A stretch of DNA of 64,000 bases from Otis tarda (Eukaryota > Chordata > Aves > Otidiformes > Otididae), in contig CM048554.1 in NCBI GenBank assembly GCA_026413225.1, positions 90,375,963-90,439,962 on the forward strand, in the 5' to 3' direction. Positions 45,334 through 57,300 of the stretch are shown in pieces. The stretch's first letter is position 1. Each line of letters starts with the position of its first letter. The position numbers and the translations under genes were made by a program. The notes beneath the pieces are model-generated. The model saw only the letters and a list, made by a program, of their open reading frames with translations, ran no database searches and had not been told where the DNA came from.

Positions 45334-48300
45334 GTAAGGCGCCCCCGGGGTGCGGCGGGTCCTGCCTCCTCGGCTCCCCCCACCCCGGGCGGGGGAGCGG
45401 GGGGCCGAGCGGCGGCCGGTGGGTGAAACGCGCGTCAGGGGCCGGGGCCGCCTGCTGCCTTCCCGCCGCCGTTCCTTTCCGGAGCCCGGGCGTTTCGCTG
45501 CCTGTTGCAAGCCCCCCTCCGCCCCTCCCCGCTGTTTACTTTGCCGGCGCCGCGCGGGGCGGTGTCGCCCCCTTCCCCGGGGGGGTGAAGTCGCTATCGC
45601 AACTCCGGGCCCCCCCCCCCCCCCCTTTCCCGCCGCCGCCTCCTCCTCCCTCCGCCGCCGGGGAGCAACGCTGCAGCAGCTGCGGCTTCGCCCCTGGCCC
45701 CCGGCGGGAGGAGTTTCCTGCTTGCAAACTCCGGCAGCCGCCGCCGCCGTGGGGGGAAGCGGCGGGGAGCGGGCAGCCCCCACCCGGCGGTGGCCGGATC
45801 CCGCCGCCGGCGGCACCTCCCGCCGTGCCCGGGTGATGGCTGCGAGGTAAAAGGGAGGAGGGGGAAGAGGCAAGCCATGTTTAAAACAAACTACACCCTT
45901 CTCCTCGCCTCCCGCGGCAGACCCGTATGTACCAACTCCGGCGCCCATCCGGGCAGGGCCCCCGGGGGCGGGGGGCGGCCGCCGGGGCGGGGCGGGGCGG
46001 TGCCTCCTGAGGGGCCACGGCCGCCCCCCGTCCTAGCCGCCCTCCATGTTTTTTTTTTTTTTTTTTTTGCTTTCCCCTTCTCCGAACGGGCAGCGTCCTC
46101 GGGGACCGATTGTGAGACCGCGTTCCCGAAAGGAGAGAAACTTAAGCGGCCCTTCGGCGGCCGGGTTCGGTGTTTCGGGGGAGTTTGTTGGTTTTTTTTC
46201 TGCCCCCTCTCTTTCCTGCTTGAACCCGGAGCCTTCGCTGTCCGGCGGTGCCGGGCCACGGCAGGCTGAGAGCGGGCGGTGGCAGCCGGCCCACTGCCCT
46301 GCGAGGCGCTCGCCCTGCCCCCGGGGGTGGGCGGTGGAGGAGGAGGAGGAGGGGGGCCCGGCTGAGACCCTGATCCGGAACTGCCTGCCTGCCTTCTGCA
46401 GGCGCGGGCTCAGTGTAACGAGGCACTGACTGGGCGCCAGCACATGCCGTGACGAAAAATAATAGCTGCAATCCATTAATTTTAACTAGGGCAGCCAAGG
46501 CAAAGCAATTTGTGGTTTTGGGGGGGTTCCCAAATGTCACCTGTGACCTCCTGATACACCGAATGTGGGCCGAGGCTCAAATCTTAGCGCTGTTGCTTGT
46601 CATCAGGAAAAAGCTGAAAACTAACCTGTGCCAATAGGACTCTCCGCGACTTAGGAAACCTTGCAAGCTGCTTACCCTGTTCTCTTTGCCTGTCTGTGTT
46701 CTTACACTACAGGTAATATTTCAGTCGGTCCTTCCTAAGAGGGGGCAGAGTTAAAGTCACTCATGTAGGATTTTGTGATCTATTGTGAAATGTTTAAGAG
46801 AAACTATTTTTGAGTTGTAAGTCCACAAGAACGTGTGGTCTTTGTAGAAGACTATAAAAAAGTAATAAAACACTACATTTGGAATCGGAGCAATGGAGAT
46901 GGATTTTAATGGTGCAGTACATTTTAATTTACTTAGCATTGTATGGGTAAGCATTTAAATTTTAATATTATTATGGGTTTTGGGAAGCACTGGTTCCAGG
47001 AAAAGTGTGTGATGAATGGCTTTGGTTTTTGAGTAAAATGGAGTTGCCATAACTATTCCACAATAGTAAATTTTATTCCAGAATAAAATCCACAGAATGA
47101 GAAGTTAGTGATACAGCAGTAGCTGAATAATTATACCAGTCAGCTTCCACATGGAGACAAAACTATCACATGCAACTGGTAGTCAATTCTTTTATTAAAA
47201 TTTTTATCTTATAAAAATGCTAACACTGAAAACACTTTCTATAAAGAAATAAACATCAAAAGTCAAAATGAGAAATTTTCGCAGGTATGGGGCTACGTAA
47301 ATAAATAATATTGCAGAAAGGGCATGAATCCACCTGTACCTGTTTTTGAGTATACCTTAGTTATCTAAACTGGCCAGTCCTTTTTGTTTGCTTTTCTTTT
47401 GATCTCTGATTTTTTTCATCATTATGTAAACTGAAGTCAGTTGCTGAGTCCTGGGCCTTATGTTCATTATGAATATTATGAACAGAAAAATAGAGGCTGT
47501 TTCCCCTTCTCTAGAGGGTTGTGGCCCAGGATATTGAGGTATCATTAGTCATTAGTTGAGGGTTAAATACTGTGCTGAAACAGAAAGGTTGAACTGTGGA
47601 CTCTTTCTGTCAGATTTCTCTACCCTTTGTCTGTTTTAATAACATGTGGTGTGAGCGTGGCCTTTCACAAGAAGTATGGCATGCCAGTGTGGGCTAAACC
47701 AGAATGCATGTTGTGGTATTGATAGCAATGGATGCCTTGAAGTGGATTGGAGTGTTCTGTTTTGTGGCTTGTCTTGTTGGAATTAGCTCTTCGGTCATAC
47801 TGGAAAACTCCTTGACTTGAAAACAGCCCCAGTGCAAATGTCTCAGTGTTAGCCAGGAAAGGATGAAGAATTATACTGGACCTGATGACAAGGAGAATCA
47901 TGGTATGGTCGCGTACACTCACGTACATAAGCATACGTACATCAGCTTTAATGTGATCATCGTCAAGATGAACAATACTTGCACCTTTATGTAGAATGTG
48001 CACCATCTCTGAGGGATGTTTATAGGTCAAGGGGTGACTTGTCCGTTATTGAATGGGGAGTCTGTCAGTTGGTTGGGGTTGCATTCCAAAATAACCCAAC
48101 TCGTTCTTTAATTGGATTCTGTTGTGCAACACTACCTGCACAGCACATGCTGATTTGAAAACATTTGGAATCAGATGTGAGGACTACATGCAACTTTTTC
48201 TTAAGTCTTTTTTTTTTTTTTTTTAGTATAATATTTTTCAGTATTGTTTCAGAGCAAATGAAAAATATCATGGTCTAAGTGGCCACTTCAGTAGACTATT

Positions 48301-51300
48301 TGCTGCTTTCTTGCAGTCAGGAATGTTAGTTTCTGCAGTCGATGCTGTGAAAACGGAGTAGAGAACATCTGTGGCAGGTTCTTGTCCCATTATGCAAATT
48401 AACTTTCTTTAACCTCAGAGAGACCAGTTGGTTATATTTACTACAGAAAAACAAACACTCCGAGTATTTTGCTTAGGATGCTGTTTCTTTAGAAGGTGCC
48501 ATATTCCAGAGTTGTTTGGGATGCTGCTTCTTTAGTGGAAGTTAGAAGGTGCCGTGTTCCAGGGTTGTCCTATCACAGTGCATTTGGTTACATGATCACA
48601 TGATAGTAAGGTAAGAGTGTCACAAAAAGCTAGTTGTTTTGTCAGCCAGTTATCTAATCAATGTGTTCTGTAATCCTTTGGGTTACATGCACATTCTTAC
48701 ACGTACTAACCTACAGATGTTAAATTCTACTTGCCCTTTTTTTGTCTGGAGCTAAAGTCAGTTCTCTTTGTGAAATCCTTCTATATGTTTGAGTTACATT
48801 TCTGAAGTGTAATGAATATTCAAAGAGAAATATTGTTCTTCATCCACTGATAGGGAAATGGCGCACAGAAGTAAAGGGCTGAGTGGCTGGAGTGATCCCT
48901 TTATCTTGGATTCTTGGGTTAAAATGTCTGTCCTGATTTTTTTTTTTTATTCCCCCTAATAAGCATCTTCTGCACTCTGAGTGGTGTGTTTGCTGTTGTT
49001 ACTTCTCCAAATTTGTCTTCTTGCTTTGTGGTGCGAAACTGAGGAACTTGAAATAGAAACTGCTTCTCTAAAATTTTTCTGGAGCAACTGTACGTGATCA
49101 AACACCAATTAACTAATGAAGCCGAGGGTCGTGCAGATGACAGCTCTGTATATGGCTCTGAATAATCCCACTCTCGCTGTTTGGTCCATGGAATGAGGTG
49201 TAGATCTTGTGCAAAGCGTAGCACGTGAGTTTGTGTTCATAATGCAGTAGTATGAAGTACACTGAAGCACTGTTCAGCTCCGCTTCATGTCCCTTTCCGT
49301 GTTTTGGTGCTTCAGTTGCGTATCAGCCCATGTCAGTTCAGCATTGTCAGCATCAATGTGACATAGTGTTTTTTCTGCTAAGGTTATCTTAGTTTTGAAG
49401 ATACTTGGCAGGAAAGAAAATGCAATTGTGGGGACTCACACCTTGCCAACAACTTGTTTCATCACTGAGGTTGGAAGTTCTTGGTCTGTAGCAGAGGTAC
49501 TTTTCAGTTTATCCTAGAACACAACTAACAGGACACAGTCTGTTAGCAGTGGGATATAGAAATGGGGGAGGTTCTGTATTTTGTTTCACTCTTTGGAGGT
49601 GATTATAGATTAGAAGGGAAAAGGGGGTTAGTACCAGATCTGGATGTCTTGGCTGCTGCTATCTCCCCGCTCCCATTCTATCCCACTCATCTCTCCAGAC
49701 TTTTGCTTGAACTCCCCTTGCATTTCATGCAGACTGCTTCCTCCTTTCTCCCTGTGCTACATGAGGACTAAGCAGAAGTCAGAGCTCTGAAAGGGTAGTT
49801 TCTCTTTCCACTTTTCCCCTAAGATCAATCCTAAACCATTCAGTAACTACTGGAAAACAGGCTAGGCAACAGCAGAAGATGACCTTCTTTGCACCTGTCT
49901 TGCTGAGGTACCCCTGACTTTGACAAAATCCTACCTAACATGCCAGAGTCCTCAGGTGGGTTTCTGCCTTTGACATCCTTTGCGGGGACAGGTAAAACAA
50001 TTGCTATGCAGGGATGCACTTAACATTCAACCAAGGCAAATGGAGTAGAGGGGCCAGAGCCTCTCAGAAAACTGCAGGAGGGAAAAGGATGTTTTGTCAC
50101 TTAACAATTTTAGAAATCACACAATTTGTACTAAACTTGTAACTATTGAGAATTTTAAAAGTTGATATATTCAAAGCAGTTGAAAACTGCTTAGTTGGCC
50201 TACTCCAAGTGTGTGTTGACTACAATGACTCAAAGGATTTACATCTTTCACAGAAAAACTAAGCAGAAAAGATCACAATTTTCTATCAGTGTATGGTATA
50301 TTTAGATATAATACAGTGTAGCAGTCTTGAGTAGCACTGAAGAAAAACCATGCTTGAGTAATGCTGCTATGCCAAGTTGCAATAAATGATGTTTACAGGG
50401 CTATTAAGTACATGCAACAAATATTTGTCTATGTTTTATATTAAAGATACACTTTAAAGTAGCTTAGAAATAACTAATTGTATAATTTTAGCTATGACTG
50501 TTTTTTAGAGTTATGGCGTTTAAAAGCTCATTGACCGAGGATTTATAGATCTAAAATGTTTCTAATTGTTTCATACAAATCTGTAAAAATCTGACCCATT
50601 TATTAGCAATTCATGACAATGCATATAAATTTTCTTCTTAGACAACATTAAATACAATTAGAGTTAATGAGTGGGCAACCTAAAAATTCTTAGGTTTTCA
50701 CTGAATTGACAGTTAAAAATAAATCTCAATATTCCTTAGGGATGTTAAAGCCTGATACCTGAGGAGGTGTAGCCAGTAGTACAGTCTACTTTTTAAGTCA
50801 TGAGCTCTGACTGGTCATGACCTGGTGCAGGTAATGTTTTTATATACAGTAGTTCAATGTGCCAAGGGAGATAATGTTACTTTGTATTCTAGAGTATCAG
50901 TATTGTTAAGTTTAACAAATAAAAAAGTCCTGTGTGTAAATGGAATGTAGCATTAATGCTACTTTTCTTGTGTCTTACTTGAAAAATTTCACTTTCTCTG
51001 CTGTTTTATACCCAAGCAGTAGCTGTGTACAGGCCTGGTGTGTTCCAAGGTGCATTGTTGTTTCAGAGAAATTGTATGAAGCTGAATTTTGCTTTACAGG
51101 ATTGTAATACTGTCTGTTGTGTAGAGTGTAAGTAAACCAGATCCAGAGATTCCTCTTGGAAATGAGCACTTTGTAGGATTGTAATGACCACTATTTGTAG
51201 GGAGTAGGGCTGGGAATGAGCAACTGGCTGCATGCAGAAGTGAGATGCTCTTATACCAATTTTATTGTGGGCAAAATTGGCAGCACGGGACTTTACAGTT

Positions 51301-54300
51301 TGGACTGTAGCTCAACGGTTGTTTCAAGCTGGCACGTACAGGCCAAAAGAAGCAATTCCATATACTAATTCCTGTCCTTACTCTGATTTAACCAGTGGGA
51401 TATCATATGTGTTTGAGGTAGTTTTTGGGCAGACCTGTCTGCTGATCTAGTTTCCCATACCTTCGCACAAAGAGCTAAGCTGGCTTAATGGCAGGAGGTG
51501 GGGAAGAGCACAACTCTTCTTAGCAGCAGCCAGGCATTCATCAGACAGCAGCCTTAGCCAGCCTTTCTTTGATTGTCCCGATCTTAGAGTGCATGGAGGA
51601 GTATTCTTTAATTTATTAGAATAATCAGAACAACTCAGTGGTCAAATTGTGTCCTTGCACCGTTGCCAGGGTGGGAGGCATTGGGCTTGGGTTTTGTTTT
51701 GTTTTTTTCCCCCTTTAAGGTCTTTGGAAATTACCAATTTTCAATTAATTACCCCTGTAACTCGGAAATGCAGCTCCTGTCTTCCCATAGTAAAGAGTGG
51801 GTGTACTTGGTAACAGTGAAAGCTGCAAATATAAAATGCAGTGTTCCTGAAGAATGTTGGGATTTGTCTGCAAGAAAACAAATGCTTATGTTCCCATCAA
51901 CACCAGCTTTGTTGGGACTGTTGGATATGTTTGCTCTTCCCACCTAGCTTTCTCTGTTGTCCTAATGCTACCTGAGTTAATAGTAGCAGAGAGTGCATCC
52001 ATAGTTGGAAACTGAGTGTCGAACAGCGTTTTCACCTCTGCAGGCAGAGTTGAGGACATGTGTCAGTGCTCTATTGGTAGTAGGAAAACATCCTTTATCT
52101 CCACTGCATCTGTTGTAGTAGAGCGATATTCCTGTTAACACCAGCTTGGAATTATTACTGGGATGTAAGAGATCGGTGTCTAAGGCATTGTACCAATTGT
52201 ACCTTTGGTACCTACCTGCTATCATCATCTTGGAGGTTTGATGTTCTGTGGCACCAATTAGTTGAAACAACAACAAAAAAGGTTCTTTTCTAGATTACTG
52301 TGGTTTTATCACAGTTATGTCCTCTCAGAGGGGAGAAATTATACACCTTTTTTCAATCATTCAGAGTACTTTGTCAGAGGTGGCTATTTTCAGAAATCAG
52401 TTGTTATTGAAAGTAGTTGTCTAAATTCAATCTCTATTTTTAAAGTATGTTTTTGATTGTTTTTTTTTCTTTTTTTTTTCTTTCAGAAGTACTCTGTGCT
52501 AGTTTTACTTTGCAGATCTGATCGGCTCTATTTAGATGCAGATTTCAGAACCTAATCTTCAAGGTTTTAAAAACTCTGGCTGTGTATGTAGACTTGCATG
52601 AGTCTATCAGCTTCATCTCACTTGCAGAAATGGCATCAGCTTTGAAAGGTCAGAGAAATAATATTATTAGGGATTGGATTTCGTCCATCGTTATTTGAAT
52701 CTGCTTTTTTTTTTATTTTATGGTGACAGTAAAATGGCTAAGCAGATACTGAGACAAGAATTTACTTAATACCTAGCTGAATTCTCGCGTTTGGTGTTCA
52801 GGGGAAACTGAACAATTTCAGATGTGCTGTGCTCACTCCTCCACTGGCTCATCTGTATTTTTCAAAATGCAGCTGATTACTTCACTGTCTGAAAAAGGAA
52901 CTCTGTGTCTAATTTTAAATTACAATGCCCTTTTTTTTAAAGTCTGAGCTGTAACCTCTAGAAACTGCTTTTACTTCTTCACTCTGTTATAGGTAGAAGA
53001 TGTCATATTAAAAAAAAATGACTACAGGAAAGACAAACTTGGAAGGTAAAATAAAAGCCAAACCAGTTATGAGACTTTTAAGATATCCCATCAAATGTAA
53101 ATGCTTTTTAAATTATATTAGTCAATCTTCGACCTCTTTTCAGTGGGAAGAGCAAAACCTCAATCTACAGTGAAGGAATTTCCTTTCCTCTTTTGGAAAA
53201 GCATTTATTCTGACTGGTTTTGGCTATCTAGAAATACCCCAGGGCTAAAGTTTCTGTCTTTTCTCTCTTGTCTGGAAGAGCATAAAGCTCACAGAAGTTA
53301 CCTGTTAAGAATGAAGGAATTTAATTTGTTTTCTTACATATTCTTTGAAAATGCAATGCATGTTAACTAGTCATTCTGTTTGACTTGAATCTCTGAGCAA
53401 GAATGGAGACTTTGATCAGGAAATGTTTTCCCTGTTTTTGGTTTGGTTTTTTTGGGGTTTTTTTTGGTTTTTTTTTTTTTCCCCCTCCCTAATTGCATAT
53501 TAATACTAGCGGATACTAATGGAGGTCTTAACAGTTTATATTTAAAGTATTGTTTATCTTTTCAGAACTTTGTGATCTTGATGTTCTCCCCTAAAGAATT
53601 GGGAAATTAAATATTCTGCTCTTAACAGATATAAGATGGAGGGATTTAAATTCTAGAAATGACATATGGTATAATATTTCATTATAATACTTTTTAGCAG
53701 AAAAGACTAAAATATTGCATACTTAAACTCTGTTTAAATACTAATTCTTTTTCTTGTTGGGTTGATTTTTTTTTTAGTGAAGACTAAGTACATATATATA
53801 CAGTATATTAAAAAAAAAACCAAACTAAAATTTTTTGGAAGAGAGCAAGGCAGATATCATTTTGGATAAGTATTTAAAAAATCCAACCACTAAACAGATT
53901 TATTCTGTACCTCACTTGTGATTCTAGAAGAATTGTTTTTTAGTTTAGTGAGACACATTTTCCCCCCTTCACCCATTCCAGGGTCAGGCTTAAGGTAGAA
54001 AAAAGAAACGAAGAGATGTGGTAGGAAGAATACCTGATTTCTTAAAGCATTTATTAGGGAGAATTAATTTTACTTGCTAAGTTAATTCACGTTGGCTTGG
54101 CAGTGAGCACCATTCTATCTGCTGAAAACAGATCAAAGAACTATCTATAAACAAAGGTTAGCGATAAGATGCTGGAGGAGCTAAATGAGGAAACAATGGT
54201 TAGAAGGGTGTTGCAGGAGTTGGTTGGTGTTAAATTAGTCAACAGTAGTCTTCATTAATCTAAAGCAAGAAGTAAACAGCATTTTAATTACATCTGTGAA

Positions 54301-57300
54301 CTGGCATGAAATTCAGAGCTTCTCTGAAGACAAATAGTTAGAAGATCTAGCGTGTATGGGGAAACAATTCATTGAATTAAATTTAGTCTCATGCAGAGTT
54401 CCACTCAAAGGGAAATGAAAGGAGGAAAAATTTTGGGAAAGTAGTGCAGTAAACCCTGAAAAAGGCTTAGGACTTGATACGTCTTCTCTTTTTGCACTCT
54501 TTTGTTGCAAGCTTTTATTGTATTTTGGTTGGTGAAAAAAGTTGTTGGAGGAATGACCGAAACATTACATCATGTAAATTGCAGCTAGAGTAGTGAGCCA
54601 GGAAAGTATCTACAGGCAAATCCCATTGCAGGCAGCGTATGGAGATTTGGCTAAACAAAACAGCTTGCAAAGAAGAGAGGAAGTGCTATAGAGAATGCTC
54701 AAGTGCTAGGACAGTTAAGATTTCTGCCTTTCTGACTTATTAATGTTGTAGTTGGAATGAAATTGGCATCTGCTTTTCTGGTTGTGTGGGGGTCTTTTTT
54801 TGTGGTGTGTTTGATTTTGGTTTTTTTTTTTTTCTTTTTAATGTGGGGTATGAAAGGACTAATTTCTGCCTGGTCAGAGCCAAGGTGTTGAGTTTCAGCT
54901 AGTAATGAGATCTTTCAGAGAATGAACAATCTATTTAATTTTATAAGCAACCTTCTACACTGACTGTTACTTCTCACATACTTGTCTTCTCATACTTCAT
55001 GATTTTTACTGTACTCCTTTGTAGTAATACAATCTATTCATTTAAGTACAAACAAAATACTCATCCAGAACCTGTTCACTGCAAGTTCAAACATGTACCT
55101 TTGGATCTTTCAAACAGACATCAATAACTTCACTACTTTGTGTTGCTGCGCTCTCGTTACATGCTGCTTATATTGCAGGGTTTTTGTTAGAAAAATTGAA
55201 TCTCTTTTGTGGTGCATCCTTACCAGGTAACCCAGCCTTAAGAAAAATAGGGAATTTGCCTATATTTTCTGCTAAATGCTTCCTTAAAACAGTTACCTAG
55301 TTTTCTGGTTTTGACTTAACAGTTCTGTAATGGTGTTGGCATTGCAGATTCCACACACCAGGACAATATCGTGGCAACGCTGGTTCATACATTTACTTCA
55401 CAGGTGGTGAAGTGCAAGAACTGTGTAAACAAACAAGTTCTAATTTAATATTCCTTTGATTTTTTTTTAATGTTCTCTATTATCTATTAATATTCTTTTT
55501 TTTTTTTCCAGTCCTCTCAAAATAATTTTCTAGGTTGCCCATAAAAAGGAGTGAGGGAAAAAAAGAAAAAACAACCTGATTGCTTATAGACACAAGGAAT
55601 CTTGCATCTGACCTTCCAGATTAATCTTGTGGTATAAAAGTTACTCGGTTCTGATAGATTTTACAAAGCTTAATTTATTATCTTATTGCCAATATGTAGT
55701 GCTAATTGAGGTGCAACAAAAGATGTGGTCACCTGAACCTAAAGCTTGTTATTATTTTAAATATTGAAAGCATATTTAGAGTTAGCCAGTCAGCTTCTTT
55801 CCTTCTGTGTACCCCTATGACTGGAGGAAAAAAAAGTCACTATTATTTGTGTCCTTATTTGCTTTTATATTTTATCTGTATTATCTCTTGTAGGCATCCA
55901 TACAGCATCAGACACAGCAGGCCTGCGGAAACTGCTTTATGGGTATAATACAGGCATATGATGGAGTACAGTTGAAGAATTACTGAGGTTGGAGTACTGC
56001 CCTTCTCAAGTGATGCAGTGCTTGCACTGGTCTTTGATTTTGCTGTACAAAACTTGCAGTGTGGACAATCCCACTCCTGACTAGTTGACAATGTAAGGCA
56101 CTGTATCCAGGGTGCATTTTAACGTGACTTGGGTGTCATGTGAAATATGGTGAGCCATAGCATTATGTCACGTGGAAAAACCTGCCAAGAGGATGGGCTA
56201 CTTAGTATGTTTGGTTGCTTTTAAACCAGAGGACCTTCAGTAGTTTGTCACCAGGACAAAAGATGGGGGAAGGGTTCCTGTGGAAGAGTTGGGGATCAAG
56301 GCCTTTAAGGTTTTGGTGGTATCTGCATAAAAGTCCTGCAATTTCCAGATATGACTGCAGACGGTCACTGCTTGTGGCATGCCAGGTTCTTTGGGAACTA
56401 TGCTTGGCTCAAATCCATTCTTGTACAAATCACTCTGGTCCCTAGGGAGAGGGGAAAATGCTGCAAAAACTAGCATGAAGTTCCACATCAGCTGGGACGT
56501 ACTGGAATGTCTAAGCAGGACTCACAGAGGAGAAAATAAGTTTCTGTTCCTCTTTTAACAAATAGACTGTAGCCATATATAACATACTACTTTTTTTTTT
56601 TTTTTTGGTGTGTCTATCAGCTTAGAGTCCGAGCTGCTTGCAATTGCCCCATGCCAATTGTTTTTGCAGCTGTGCAGTAAAATGATTCTGCTGGAGCAGG
56701 GAAGGCTATGTATTTATAATTTCTATATATATTTATAATATTTATACATTTGTTTAAGCAGCAGGCTATTTTTCAGCTGGATCAATTGTGTTATTCGTGA
56801 CACAGCTTCCCATGCAGATCTGCCAGTGTACTGGGAAGCCAAGGCCCTGGGAGGGTGAGCGCAGCCTCCAAACACCTGGACTTGTGATTGCAGGGAGGAG
56901 GAAGCAGGTCTGAAATGAAAATGAGAGCATGTCAGAACTCCTTTCTGTTTATTCACACCTCTGAGACTATTACTGTGCGTGTCCCTCCATGGGGAAAGTT
57001 ATGGGGCCTTCACAATTGCTGTTGGATTTTGTAACTTGAGAGGGAATGCTGGGCTAATTAGCTAAGTTAATTGAAGTATGTTGTGTAATATATCATAGTA
57101 GTATACAGTGGTTGTGGTTGCATTAAGAGTATTTTAATATAATTTCTTCCCCCCTGCGGTTAGCCTTGTGAGCAGTATTTAAAATCTGTTGTCAAGCAAT
57201 AATATTGGCATCTAAATTGGGCTTCCCTGTCTACCAGAAATGTAGGAGACTTGCCTTTTGCTACTCCTAAAGAGAATGGGGTAAATTACTGTGTGTTAAC

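Larger units (their letters stand above)
44810..46420 (+). promoter_or_regulatory. CpG-island promoter of HMGN3
   Basis: About 1.6 kb of very GC-rich, CpG-dense DNA stands out against an AT-rich window and surrounds the first coding exon. No TATA box is seen in the expected place. Upstream of the ATG there are inverted CCAAT boxes (45081-45094) and many GC-rich Sp1-like words. Downstream, in early intron 1, lie three fused GC boxes (45984-46000). This is the usual architecture of a broadly expressed housekeeping-type promoter with dispersed start sites. The transcription start is probably between about 45110 and 45250, from CCAAT spacing and the usual short HMGN 5' UTR; this is inference. Confidence 0.85.

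Noticed and set aside
45082-46476. Many long overlapping frames in the CpG island, up to 228 codons
   Set aside because: They are GC-driven chance frames rich in Pro, Gly, Arg and Ala on all strands. The only supported coding there is the five-codon HMGN3 exon 1.
52470-52486. Long pyrimidine tract plus AG in intron 1 as an alternative HMGN3 exon acceptor
   Set aside because: No in-frame exon with a donor follows. The HMGN family has no exon between MPKRK and the subtype-specific second exon that I know of.
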